From contig NZ_JAIQDJ010000002.1 of assembly GCF_020034655.1 (NCBI RefSeq), forward strand, positions 310,001-374,000: DNA of 64,000 nt, in the 5' to 3' direction. Made by a program: the position numbers and the translations under genes. Every line of letters begins with the position of its first letter. Positions within the stretch are counted from its first letter, which is position 1. Below the pieces are notes generated by a model. That model made no database searches. It had not been told where the DNA came from and was given only the letters and a program-made list of their open reading frames with translations. Positions 9,305 through 17,440 of this stretch are shown piece by piece. The stretch is from Thermomonas beijingensis. GTDB taxonomy: Bacteria > Pseudomonadota > Gammaproteobacteria > Xanthomonadales > Xanthomonadaceae.

Positions 9305-10706
9305 GTATCTGCGCATCGCCGACCTTGCCGGCCGGCGGGTGGCGTTATGGGGTTGGGGGCATGAAGGCCATGCCGCCTATCGTGCCTTGCGCACACGCTT
9401 GCCCAGTCTGCCGTTGACGTTGTTCTGCAGCGCGGCCGAAGCCTGCGAGGCGGCGGCCTTGAACGATGCGTTGCTGGCAATTGAGCTTGAGGCCAGCGGC
9501 GAGTGTTTGGCGGCATTTGAGGTGGTGGTGAAATCGCCGGGCATCAGTGCGTACACACCCGAAGCACTCTTCGCTGCGCAACACGGCACGCGTTTGCTGG
9601 GTGGCACCGCGTTGTGGTTTGCCGAGCATGCCGATACCAATGGCGAAGTTGCCAACGCGATCTGTGTGACGGGCACCAAGGGCAAGAGCACCACATCCTC
9701 GCTGCTGGCGCACCTGCTGCGCGCTGCGGGGTTGCGCACGGCCTTGGCCGGCAATATCGGCGTGCCATTGCTCTCGCTGTTGAACGCACATGCCGATATC
9801 TGGGCGATTGAACTGTCCAGCTACCAAACCCGCGATGTGGCGGCATCTGGCGCACACCCGCGGATTGCCATCGTCACCAATTTGCACCCCGAACATCTGG
9901 ACTGGCACGGCAGCCAGGCGCGCTACATCGAAGATAAATTGGCACTGGTGACAGCGGCCCAGCCACGCATCGCCGTGCTTAACGCGGCCGACCCGCTGCT
10001 GGCGCAACTGGCATTGCCCGGCTGCGATATTCGCTGGTACGGCAATGCCGCCGGTTGGCACCTGCGCGAGGACGCGCTGTATCGCGGCGATGCCTTCGTG
10101 ATGGCGACCGCCACGCTGCCGCTACCGGGCCGCCACAACCGCAGCAACCTGTGCGCCGTGCTCACTGCGCTGGAAGCCTACGGTCTGGATGCCGTGGCCT
10201 TGGCGCCACATGCGGCCAGCTTTCAGCCGTTGCCCAACCGCCTGCAAGCATTGGGGAAACACGGCGGTTATCTGTACGTCAACGATTCCATCAGTACCAC
10301 GCCGATGGCCACCCAGGCGGCGTTGGACGTATATGCAGATCGCCCGGTAGCGGTGCTGGTGGGCGGCCATGATCGCGGCCTGCCGTGGGATGAATTTGCC
10401 GATGCCATGCGCGTGCATGCGCCCAACGCCATCATCACCATGGGCCAGAACGGCCCGCGGATCCATGCCCTGCTGGCGCCGTTGGCCACGCAAGCCGGCT
10501 TTGCACTGCGTGCGGCCAATGATCTTGCCGATGCGATGACCAAAGCCCGCGAGGCCTTGCCCGAGGGTGGCGTGATCTTGCTGTCGCCCGGCGCGCCCAG
10601 CTTTGGGGCGTATAAAAACTATGTGGCCCGCGGCCGCCATTTTGCCGAATTGGCCGGCTTTGACCCGGACATCATCAGCAGTATTGCGGGGATGGGGATT
10701 GGCTGA
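9285..10706 (+). CDS. murD2: UDP-MurNAc-L-Ala--L-glutamate ligase (MurD2)
   Basis: 473 residues; a Mur ligase with a Rossmann-like N-terminal domain ([12 protein letters not shown]), central ATPase with P-loop GTKGKST near 128-134, [12 protein letters not shown], and a C-terminal ligand-binding domain containing GGHDRGLPW and [12 protein letters not shown]. In the Xanthomonas pathway this paralogue attaches L-Glu, rather than D-Glu, to UDP-MurNAc-L-Ala, giving the substrate of MurL. The GTG at 9285 has GGGAG seven bases upstream and overlaps the end of murL, so the pair is translationally coupled. Whether a classical MurD also exists elsewhere in the genome cannot be seen here. Confidence 0.9.
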   Translation: MSVSLPEYLRIADLAGRRVALWGWGHEGHAAYRALRTRLPSLPLTLFCSAAEACEAAALNDALLAIELEASGECLAAFEVVVKSPGISAYTPEALFAAQHGTRLLGGTALWFAEHADTNGEVANAICVTGTKGKSTTSSLLAHLLRAAGLRTALAGNIGVPLLSLLNAHADIWAIELSSYQTRDVAASGAHPRIAIVTNLHPEHLDWHGSQARYIEDKLALVTAAQPRIAVLNAADPLLAQLALPGCDIRWYGNAAGWHLREDALYRGDAFVMATATLPLPGRHNRSNLCAVLTALEAYGLDAVALAPHAASFQPLPNRLQALGKHGGYLYVNDSISTTPMATQAALDVYADRPVAVLVGGHDRGLPWDEFADAMRVHAPNAIITMGQNGPRIHALLAPLATQAGFALRAANDLADAMTKAREALPEGGVILLSPGAPSFGAYKNYVARGRHFAELAGFDPDIISSIAGMGIG

Positions 10707-10771
10707 GGCCGGATTCACGCATACTGAACCCGGGCGCGCTACTGTTGGCGCTTTACGCCCTCGGATTTGCC

Positions 10772-11554
10772 ATGACCCGTCTGTTGATGGCCATTGGATT
10801 GGCCCTGTTGTCCTTGCCTGCGGTGGCTGCCATGAAAACCCGGCCTGTCGAATGGAGTGCTGGCCACGATCACTTCAGTGGTTACGTGGTCTATGACGAT
10901 GCCAGTGCCGCCAAGCGCCCCGGCTTGCTGATGGTGCCGGACTGGTATGGCGTGACACCTGCTGCGCTGGACAAGGCCAGGCAGCAAGCTGGTAGCGACT
11001 ATGTGGTGTTCGTGGTGGACATGTATGGCAAGGGCGTGCGCCCGGCCGACGACAAGCAGGCGCTGGCGCAGGTGCAGGTGCTGTATCCAAAGCCGATGCT
11101 GATGCGCGCGCGCATGCAGGCAGCGCTGGATGCGTTCAAGGCGCAAGCTTCGGCGGTGCCGCTGGATGCCACGCGGATCGGGGCGTTCGGCTTCTGCTTT
11201 GGCGGCTCATCCGTACTTGAATTGGCGCGCAGCGGCGTGAAGCTGGCCGGCATCGTGACCTTCCACGGCGGGCTGCACACCGAACTCCCGGCGTCGCCGG
11301 GCGCCATCAAGACACCCATTCTGGTGTTGAATGGAGCCGCAGATCAAAGCCAGAAAGCGGCGATCGTGCCGTTCGAAGATGAAATGGACAGCGCGGGCGC
11401 GGATTGGCAGTTCGTCAACTTCGGTGGTGCGGTGCACTGCTTCGCGCTGGAAACCGCCAACAAACCCGGCTGCAAGTACGATCCGCGTGCCGCACGTCGC
11501 GCCTACGCCATGATGCATGGCTTTTTCGCTGGGCGATTTGCGCTGCGCGAGTGA
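10772..11554 (+). CDS. Dienelactone hydrolase-family protein, exported
   Basis: 260 residues with a signal peptide (MTRLLMAIGLALLSLPAVA, cleavage near 20) and an alpha/beta-hydrolase domain. The dienelactone hydrolase triad is visible: nucleophile Cys142 in GFCFGG, Asp191 in LNGAADQS and His222 in GGAVHCF. The cysteine nucleophile distinguishes it from ordinary serine esterases. Substrate unknown; the export signal argues against a role in cytoplasmic chloroaromatic degradation. The ATG at 10772 is chosen over an in-frame TTG at 10745 because it begins the signal peptide. It starts 65 bp after murD2 and is convergent with the polyprenyl synthase. Confidence 0.85.
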   Translation: MTRLLMAIGLALLSLPAVAAMKTRPVEWSAGHDHFSGYVVYDDASAAKRPGLLMVPDWYGVTPAALDKARQQAGSDYVVFVVDMYGKGVRPADDKQALAQVQVLYPKPMLMRARMQAALDAFKAQASAVPLDATRIGAFGFCFGGSSVLELARSGVKLAGIVTFHGGLHTELPASPGAIKTPILVLNGAADQSQKAAIVPFEDEMDSAGADWQFVNFGGAVHCFALETANKPGCKYDPRAARRAYAMMHGFFAGRFALRE

Positions 11555-11560
11555 CCCGAG

Positions 11561-12553
11561 TCAGTGATCGCGATTGACCGCGTAATGCGCGAGTCCGCGT
11601 AGTGCGGCGGTGTAATCGTTATCGGGCAAGCCGCGCAGCGCCGCATTGGCGGTTTCGGCATACGCCAGTGCGCAGCGCCGGCTGTAGTCCAGGCTGTCAC
11701 AGGCAGTGATAGCGGCTTGTGCGGCGGGTAGCCCATCCAGATCGCCATGCGCGACGATGTGGCGGAGCGTATCGCGGGTACCGGCATCCGATTGCGCCAT
11801 CGCATGAATCAGCGGCAGGGTCATCTTGCCTTCGGCCAAATCATCACCGAGGTTCTTGCCCAAGGTGGCCGCGTCAGACGCATAGTCCAGTACATCATCG
11901 GCAATCTGGAAGGCATAGCCCAGATTCAGGCCATAGGTGTGCAGTGCATCCTGGGTGGTGGTATCGGCGCCGGCCAGCAGCGCGCCAAGCCGGGTGGCCG
12001 CCGCAAACAGAATGGCGGTCTTGCGTTCAATCACGCGCAGATACGCGGACTCGTCGGTGTCCGGGTTGCGCACATGCAGCAATTGCAGCACTTCACCTTC
12101 GGCGATCATGTTGGTGGTGTTGGCTAGAATTTGCTGCACCGCCATGGATTCCAGCTCCACCATCAACTGGAAGCTGCGCGAATACAGAAAGTCGCCCACC
12201 AGCACCGATGCCGCGTTGCCCCACACCGCATTGGCGGTCTTGCGCCCGCGCCGCAGGTCGGATTCGTCCACCACATCGTCGTGCAGCAGGGTTGAGGTGT
12301 GGATGAACTCCACCACCGCCGCCAGCTGGTGCGCATCCGCGCCGCGATGACCCAGGGCACCGGCCGCCAGCAGCAACAGCATTGGCCGCAGGCGCTTGCC
12401 GCCGGCCCCGATGATGTATTCGGCCACCTGGTTGATCAGCACCACGTCCGAGGCCAGCCGACGGCGGATCAGCGCATCCACCGCAGCCATATCGGCGGCG
12501 GCCAGCGCTTGGATGGCAGGAAGACCAGGTGGTTCGCTGCGGCATGGAGTCAT
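11561..12553 (-). CDS. ispB: Trans-polyprenyl (probably octaprenyl) diphosphate synthase
   Basis: 330 residues of the E-isoprenyl diphosphate synthase family, which builds the side chain of ubiquinone by successive IPP additions. Present are GGKRLRP at 51-57, the first aspartate-rich motif DDVVD at 92-96 with RRGR just after, and the second DDVLD at 219-223. The residues before the first motif (HTSTLLH) lack bulky aromatics, consistent with a long-chain product. Chain length is an inference from family; C40 is usual in gammaproteobacteria. The ATG at 12553 follows a short divergent gap before ssb. Confidence 0.88.
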   Translation of the reverse strand: MTPCRSEPPGLPAIQALAAADMAAVDALIRRRLASDVVLINQVAEYIIGAGGKRLRPMLLLLAAGALGHRGADAHQLAAVVEFIHTSTLLHDDVVDESDLRRGRKTANAVWGNAASVLVGDFLYSRSFQLMVELESMAVQQILANTTNMIAEGEVLQLLHVRNPDTDESAYLRVIERKTAILFAAATRLGALLAGADTTTQDALHTYGLNLGYAFQIADDVLDYASDAATLGKNLGDDLAEGKMTLPLIHAMAQSDAGTRDTLRHIVAHGDLDGLPAAQAAITACDSLDYSRRCALAYAETANAALRGLPDNDYTAALRGLAHYAVNRDH

Positions 12554-12701
12554 GGGGCAAGTTCGACAATGGGCAATCGCAATTATAGGCGGTGCGGGGT
12601 TTCCCGACCCCCGGATGCGGAATCCACCGTATAGCCGGCGACAGGGCCGTTATACTTCAATGGCATCGTCCGGATTGGACGGTATTACATCGAGGAATCC
12701 C

Positions 12702-13250
12702 ATGGCACGCGGCGTCAATAAAGTCATCTTGGTCGGCAATCTGGGCAATGATCCGGATGTGAAGTACACCCAGGGCGGCATGGCCATCACCACGCTCAGC
12801 GTGGCCACCACCCATGTGCGCAAGGATCGCGACGGCAACCAGCAGGAAAAGACCGAGTGGCACCGGGTCAAGCTGTTCGGCAAGCTGGGCGAGATCGCCG
12901 GCGAGTACCTGAAAAAGGGCCGTCAGGTCTATATCGAAGGCCGCTTGGAATACGGCAGCTACGAGAAGGACGGTGTGAAGCACTACACCACCGACATCAT
13001 TGCCGATGAAATGCAGATGATCGGCGGCGGCGAAGGCGGCGGCCAGCGTGGTGGCAGCGAAGGTGGCGGCTATTCGCAGCAGCGTAGCGGTGGTGAGGGC
13101 GGTTATTCGCGTGACGGCGGTAGCGGCGGCAGCTATGGTGGTGAGCGCCCACAGCGCAGTGCCCCGGCACAACGGCGCGAGCCGGCACCCGCGGCGAAGG
13201 TGCAGGATTTTGACAGCAGCGTGCCGTTTGACGATGACATTCCGTTCTGA
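12702..13250 (+). CDS. ssb: Single-stranded DNA-binding protein
   Basis: 182 residues. The first ~110 form the OB fold ([34 protein letters not shown]), then a long Gly/Ser/Arg-rich linker (about 108-150), and the acidic C-terminal tip DDDIPF that recruits replication and repair partners. The ATG at 12702 has GAGGA at 12692-12696 as ribosome binding site; longer in-frame extensions run through the intergenic region and are rejected. A TATACT at 12651-12656 may be its -10 box. The thioesterase gene starts 12 bp after the stop, so the two may be cotranscribed. Confidence 0.95.
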   Translation: MARGVNKVILVGNLGNDPDVKYTQGGMAITTLSVATTHVRKDRDGNQQEKTEWHRVKLFGKLGEIAGEYLKKGRQVYIEGRLEYGSYEKDGVKHYTTDIIADEMQMIGGGEGGGQRGGSEGGGYSQQRSGGEGGYSRDGGSGGSYGGERPQRSAPAQRREPAPAAKVQDFDSSVPFDDDIPF

Positions 13251-13262
13251 TCAAACACCCAC

Positions 13263-13754
13263 ATGAGTGGCTCCCAGCGCCAGTTGACGCAGTGCTTCCT
13301 GGCCGAACCGTCGGATGTCAATTTCGGCGGCAAGGTACACGGCGGGCAGGTGATGCGTTGGATCGACCAGTGTGGCTATGCCGCAGCGGTGGGTTGGAGT
13401 GGCCGCTATAGCGTGACGGTGGCGGTGGGCGGCATTCGCTTTGTCGCCCCGATCCGGATTGGGGACTTGGTCAGTGTGGAGGCCACCCTGATCCATACCG
13501 GCACCACCTCCATGCATTTCGCGGTGGATGTGCGCGCCCGCGACCCCCGTGCGGATGCAGTACAGGCGCGGCTCTGCACGCATTGCGTGATCGTGTTCGT
13601 GGCCGTGGACGACGCGGGCAAGCCGGTCGCCGTGCCCGGCTGGACGCCGGACAGCGATGAGGATGTACGTCTGTCCGAGTACGCACTGAAGGTGATGGAG
13701 CTGAGCAAAGGCATCGAATCCACGATTGCTCGCTATCACCCGGCGGCAGAGTAG
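13263..13754 (+). CDS. Acyl-CoA thioesterase, YciA-like hotdog fold
   Basis: 163 residues. The hotdog signature NFGGKVHGGQVMRWID (about 20-35) contains the Asn/Gly and the aspartate of the thioesterase active site, followed by a second beta-rich segment with VSVEATLIHTGTTSMHFAV. Members hydrolyse acyl-CoA thioesters in the cytosol. The exact chain-length preference cannot be inferred. It starts 12 bp after ssb and ends about 30 bp before a bidirectional terminator. Confidence 0.85.
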   Translation: MSGSQRQLTQCFLAEPSDVNFGGKVHGGQVMRWIDQCGYAAAVGWSGRYSVTVAVGGIRFVAPIRIGDLVSVEATLIHTGTTSMHFAVDVRARDPRADAVQARLCTHCVIVFVAVDDAGKPVAVPGWTPDSDEDVRLSEYALKVMELSKGIESTIARYHPAAE

Positions 13755-13783
13755 GCCTGAGCCAGCGATCAAGCCCAAATGCA

Positions 13784-13805
13784 AACGCCGCCTTGCGGCG
13801 GCGTT
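13784..13805. terminator. Bidirectional hairpin between convergent genes
   Basis: AACGCCGCC, loop TTGC, GGCGGCGTT: a perfect 9-bp stem whose outer A/T pairs serve both directions. It separates the plus-strand thioesterase from the minus-strand NlpC/P60 gene. The U-run is short, so strength is uncertain. Confidence 0.65.
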
Positions 13806-13825
13806 ATCTGGCGGGGTACCCCGAA

Positions 13826-14491
13826 TTAGCTGCCTGTGGCCAAGCGGCGGGCTTCCAGGTACTTTTGTGCCCAGTAGCCGGTGGTCAGGCTGGAAACGGT
13901 GACGTCGCGGCCGGTGCGTGGTGCATGCAGGAACTGGCCGTTGCCGATATAGATGCCCACGTGATCCACATGGCCCCGGCGGCCAAAGAACACCAGATCA
14001 CCTTCGGCAAGTGCGTCACGGCTGGCCACCTTGGTGCCTTGGTCGGCCATCGAGCGGGACACCCGCGGCAGATCAATCCCGATCGTGCGGAATACATAGC
14101 CGACCAAGCCGCTGCAATCAAAGCCACCATCGGGGCTGTTGCCGCCCCAGCGGTAAGGCGTACCCAGCAGTGCGAATGCATTCTGGATGGCGGTACGCGC
14201 GCGGCTGACGGTGCTGATGCTGGCTGCGGTGTTCGGTGTCTTCGCGGTGTTGTCTTGGATGCTGGCGGCTGTGGCGACATCCGGGGTCGCAATGGCGGTT
14301 GTCGCTGGCAGCAAGGCCGATTGGACAGATGCGCCTGTGGTGGTCGCTGCAGTGGGATCTGCTTTTGCCGTGATCGGGTTCATGGCGAATGCCGGAACAC
14401 TGGCGGCAAGCAGCAGGCCGGCAATGAGTAGACGAAACCCACGATTGGGGTGAATTTCGGCACGGCCGTCGGGCAGTTGGGCTGTCTTCAC
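13826..14491 (-). CDS. Secreted NlpC/P60 (C40) peptidoglycan hydrolase
   Basis: 221 residues from a GTG at 14491. The N-terminus has a basic stretch and a hydrophobic segment ending in VPAFA near residue 36, a probable signal peptide. An Ala/Thr-rich linker follows. The C-terminal NlpC/P60 domain has TPYRWGG, catalytic Cys126 in FDCSGLVGYVF, His177 in DHVGIYIGNG and His189 in FLHA. Such cysteine peptidases cut D-Glu/meso-DAP bonds in stem peptides. The frame is open to a TTG at 14551, so the start is uncertain. A second NlpC/P60 gene lies just upstream on the same strand. Confidence 0.85.
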   Translation of the reverse strand: MKTAQLPDGRAEIHPNRGFRLLIAGLLLAASVPAFAMNPITAKADPTAATTTGASVQSALLPATTAIATPDVATAASIQDNTAKTPNTAASISTVSRARTAIQNAFALLGTPYRWGGNSPDGGFDCSGLVGYVFRTIGIDLPRVSRSMADQGTKVASRDALAEGDLVFFGRRGHVDHVGIYIGNGQFLHAPRTGRDVTVSSLTTGYWAQKYLEARRLATGS

Positions 14492-14567
14492 GCGGTCATC
14501 ACATTGCAAAGCAGCGGCGACTATGCCCGGGATGGCCGGCGAAAGGGTCAAAAAAACGTTAGGCGGG

Positions 14568-14611
14568 CGAATATGAATGGGTAAAACACTGAATTTACCC
14601 GTTCATATTCG
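14568..14611. repeat. 18-bp inverted repeat in an AT-rich intergenic region
   Basis: CGAATATGAATGGGTAAA at 14568-14585 and TTTACCCGTTCATATTCG at 14594-14611 form an inverted repeat with one mismatch (allowed as G-U in RNA) around an 8-base spacer. It lies between the two NlpC/P60 genes, about 80 bp upstream of the distal gene's start. No U-run follows closely in either direction, so an operator or an mRNA structure is more likely than a terminator. Confidence 0.6.
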
Positions 14612-14649
14612 TGAATCTGTGGAAAAAATCACACCGAACCTCAGGCATT

Positions 14650-15213
14650 TCAAAACAGCAGGCGTCGCGCGCCGCTGTAATGCGTCTGCCACCAGCGGCC
14701 ATCGAGCCGATCCAGCCGTACCGTGCCGCCGCTGCTGGGAGCATGCACAAAGCGACCATCACCCACATAGATCCCCACATGGCTGACCGTGCCTGCATCA
14801 CCAAAAAACACCAGATCGCCGCTGGCCAATCGCGCCGGATCAATCTTTGGCCCTTGCAGCTTGGCCAGTTCACGCGTGGTGCGTGGCAGACGCAGATCCA
14901 ACATGTCACGGAACACATAGCCCACCAGTCCGCTGCAATCAAAGCCACCTTCAGGCGTATTGCCGCCATAGCGATACGGAATTCCCACCAGGCTAATGGC
15001 ACGCATCAGCACGGCGTTGGCCTTGGCCGGATCCACTGGGCGGGCATCTGTGCGTGGTGCATTGGGCGGCGGTCTATTGGGCCGCAACGGGCTGCCACCG
15101 CAGGCCGTCAGCAGCACGCTCACAATCGCAATGACCAGTACCGGTGATGGCGAAGGCAGGCCATTACACCGATAATAGGCGTCCGGTCGCTGCTGACAGT
15201 CGGCTGGTTTCAT
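14650..15213 (-). CDS. NlpC/P60 (C40) peptidase lipoprotein
   Basis: 187 residues from the ATG at 15213 (an adjacent ATG at 15216 is equally possible). A hydrophobic segment leads to a lipobox LLTAC with Cys38, so it is probably a lipoprotein; the 37-residue leader is long and the true start could be later. The NlpC/P60 domain has IPYRYGG, catalytic Cys93 in FDCSGLVGYVF, His145 in SHVGIYVG and His157 in FVHA. Its sequence parallels the neighbouring secreted C40 enzyme, suggesting a duplication. Predicted role: stem-peptide cleavage at the envelope. Divergent from the slyD-like gene. Upstream extension of the frame to 16002 is antisense and not coding. Confidence 0.83.
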   Translation of the reverse strand: MKPADCQQRPDAYYRCNGLPSPSPVLVIAIVSVLLTACGGSPLRPNRPPPNAPRTDARPVDPAKANAVLMRAISLVGIPYRYGGNTPEGGFDCSGLVGYVFRDMLDLRLPRTTRELAKLQGPKIDPARLASGDLVFFGDAGTVSHVGIYVGDGRFVHAPSSGGTVRLDRLDGRWWQTHYSGARRLLF

Positions 15214-15279
15214 CATTTGCGCAGTGTTGCCGCATCGTTTCGCGGTGGCAAGCGCCCAACCGCAAGCATGAAGGCCCCC

Positions 15280-15762
15280 ATGAAGATCGAACAAGACCGT
15301 GTCGTCCGTTTCCACTATGCCGTTGCCGAAACTGGACAGGAGGCGCTGGAAACTTCGAAGGATGCCGGTGAACCCTTGGCCATTCTGTTTGGTCGCGGCC
15401 ACATCATCCCGGGGCTTGAAAAGGCGATGGCAGGCCGTGAAGCCGGCGAATCGTTCAAGGCGGACGTGACCGCTGCCGAGGCCTATGGTGAGCGCCGTGA
15501 AGGGCTTGGCCAGCGCATCCCCAAAAAGCATTTTGGCAATCAAAAACTGGTACCGGGCATGCAAGTGGTGCTGCAAACCAATTTCGGGCCGCGTGCAGTG
15601 ACCATCGAAAAGGTCGGCATGAGCGTGGTGGACGTGGATCTGAATCATCCGATGGCGGGCAAGGATCTGACCTTCGACATCGACATCATCGACGTACGCG
15701 AGGCCAGCGAAGAAGAATTGGCGCACGGTCATGTGCACGGCGAGGGTGGTCACCAGCATTAA
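15280..15762 (+). CDS. slyD: SlyD-like FKBP-type peptidyl-prolyl isomerase
   Basis: 160 residues. MKIEQDRVVRFHY begins the FKBP core; LFGRGHIIPGLEKAMAGREAGE is the typical SlyD segment leading into the inserted chaperone flap, with a His-rich tail (HGHVHGEGGHQH) able to bind nickel or other metals. SlyD isomerises prolyl bonds, acts as a chaperone and helps metal supply to enzymes such as hydrogenases; the tail here is short compared with Escherichia coli. The ATG at 15280 has AAGG upstream; one at 15268 is in frame. Confidence 0.88.
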   Translation: MKIEQDRVVRFHYAVAETGQEALETSKDAGEPLAILFGRGHIIPGLEKAMAGREAGESFKADVTAAEAYGERREGLGQRIPKKHFGNQKLVPGMQVVLQTNFGPRAVTIEKVGMSVVDVDLNHPMAGKDLTFDIDIIDVREASEEELAHGHVHGEGGHQH

Positions 15763-15825
15763 TGACGGCCGCACGTCTCCGCTTTCCGTCGTTTGCGTTA
15801 CATCATTTAGCGAGTCCTGTGCATC

Positions 15826-17097
15826 GTGAATGCTGCCAAGCCTGAAACTACCATCGACTGTTTGGTGATCGGTGCCGGTGTTACCGGCTTGGCGACCGCC
15901 TTGGCCTTGTTGGATGACGGTCGCGAGGTGACCATCATTGATCAGGGCTTGATCGGGAAGGGGGCATCGCACGGCAATTGCGGCACCCTCACGCCCAGTC
16001 ATGCACCGCCACTGGCGGGGCCCAGCACATTGCAGCGTGCCGCACGTTGGATGTTCACGCCGGATGCGCCGCTATACATCAAGCCCACGCTGAATCCAGA
16101 CACGCTGCGCTGGATGCTGGGGTTTGCGTTGCGCTGCAATCATCGCGATTACGAGGCCAGTGCGCGTGCAAAGTACACGTTGCTGGCAGACTCACGGCAG
16201 CGCATCCAGCAGTGGGTGACACGCTATCAGCTGGACTGCGAATTTGCAGAAACCGGTGAAGATTACGTGTTCAGAACCCGGCGCGACATGGATCGGGAGT
16301 TGGGCGACGTGCCAATGCTGCGTGAGCTGGGTGTGGATGTCGAAGTGGTGGAGGGGCGCGATTATGAGGCCCGCGACCCCGCCTTCAAGCCTGGTCTGGC
16401 TGGCGCATTGTGTTTTCGTGGTGATGCCGCTCTGCGCCCCGACCGTTACGTTGCGGAACTTGCGCGGGTAGTGCGCGAACGCGGTGGCCGCATCCTTGAA
16501 CAATGCGCCTTGCTTTCGCTGGAATCCGGTGTGCAGGGCGTTGTGGCGAATACCGCACAGGGCCGGCTGCGTGCACGCGACGTGGTATTGGCCACCGGTG
16601 CGTGGGCGCCGCGTATTGCCAATGCCGTGGGGCTGCCTTGGTTGCGCAAGACCATTCAGCCAGGCAAGGGGTATTCGATCACCTATAGCTCGCCTGAGTT
16701 GACACCGAAGCGCCCGGTGATTCTGTATGAACCCTCCGTATGCGTGACCGCGTGGCCAAGTGGTTATCGACTTGGCAGCACGATGGAGTTCAGCGGCTAC
16801 GACGACCGCCTCAATGCACAGCGTCTGGGTGCATTGGAGCGCGGGGCTGCGCAGTTCCTGCAGCATCCCGTGGGGCCAGAAGTACGCGAACAATGGTGTG
16901 GCTGGCGGCCGATGAGCCGTGATGACATTCCGCTGATTGGGCGCGCCCCGGGGCATGCCCATCTGTGGATGGCGGTTGGCCACGGCATGATGGGCGTCAG
17001 CATGAGTGCCAGCACCGGACAGCTATTGGCCGATATGATTGCCGGTCGCACACCCTGCGTGAACCCTGCGCCGTTCGACCCGGCGCGGTTTACCTGA
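15826..17097 (+). CDS. FAD-dependent D-amino-acid dehydrogenase-like oxidoreductase
   Basis: 423 residues from a GTG. The dinucleotide-binding motif GAGVTG is at 16-21 in CLVIGAGVTGLATALAL, and a late FAD contact region reads HLWMAVGHGMMGVSMSAST, as in DadA-type enzymes. CGWRPMSRDDIPLIGRAP is also typical of DadA. The likely reaction is oxidative deamination of an amino acid, passing electrons to the respiratory chain. No dadX racemase is adjacent, so proline, hydroxyproline or other D-amino acids are possible substrates. It starts 63 bp after slyD; no promoter was identified. Confidence 0.8.
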   Translation: MNAAKPETTIDCLVIGAGVTGLATALALLDDGREVTIIDQGLIGKGASHGNCGTLTPSHAPPLAGPSTLQRAARWMFTPDAPLYIKPTLNPDTLRWMLGFALRCNHRDYEASARAKYTLLADSRQRIQQWVTRYQLDCEFAETGEDYVFRTRRDMDRELGDVPMLRELGVDVEVVEGRDYEARDPAFKPGLAGALCFRGDAALRPDRYVAELARVVRERGGRILEQCALLSLESGVQGVVANTAQGRLRARDVVLATGAWAPRIANAVGLPWLRKTIQPGKGYSITYSSPELTPKRPVILYEPSVCVTAWPSGYRLGSTMEFSGYDDRLNAQRLGALERGAAQFLQHPVGPEVREQWCGWRPMSRDDIPLIGRAPGHAHLWMAVGHGMMGVSMSASTGQLLADMIAGRTPCVNPAPFDPARFT

Positions 17098-17189
17098 GTA
17101 CGCCCGGTGGCGTCCGGCAGCAGGTTGGTCGCCCAATCAGCTTAAATTGCTGGCACCGTATGTGACGATGGATGACCGGAGGCAAATCG

Positions 17190-17345
17190 ATGCTCCCTGC
17201 AAGTCGACGGAAATACAGTGTCTTACAACAACTGCTGGGCCTGGCCGCAGCGTTGTTGGGTGCCTATTTCATCTGGTGGCTGCTGAATATGGCGTTCCCG
17301 GACAAGATGCATACCCTGATCGCTGCGGTCAGGGCGGCGTTGTGA
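17190..17345 (+). CDS. 51-residue single-helix membrane protein
   Basis: A small ORF with a strong ribosome binding site, GGAGG at 17178-17182, seven bases before the ATG. The product has a basic N-terminus (MLPASRRKYSVLQQ), a hydrophobic helix at about 15-33 (LLGLAAALLGAYFIWWLL), and a short amphipathic tail (FPDKMHTLIAAVRAAL). The basic side before the helix predicts an N-in orientation. A strong hairpin terminator follows 45 bp downstream. No family recognised; small proteins of this kind often modulate larger membrane complexes, but no partner can be named. Confidence 0.65.
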   Translation: MLPASRRKYSVLQQLLGLAAALLGAYFIWWLLNMAFPDKMHTLIAAVRAAL

Positions 17346-17390
17346 CGTCAGGCCGGAGTTATTCGCGGCTCTAGGATCAAGTCGCTCACA

Positions 17391-17424
17391 ACAACCGAAG
17401 GCGGCCTGCGCCGCCTTCGGTTGT
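17391..17424. terminator. 15-bp bidirectional terminator hairpin
   Basis: ACAACCGAAGGCGGC, loop CTGC, GCCGCCTTCGGTTGT: a perfect 15-bp stem with T-rich flank (TTGTTTG) on the plus side. It lies between the convergent small membrane protein gene and the S9 peptidase gene. Confidence 0.85.
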
Positions 17425-17440
17425 TTGATGCAGCGCAGGA

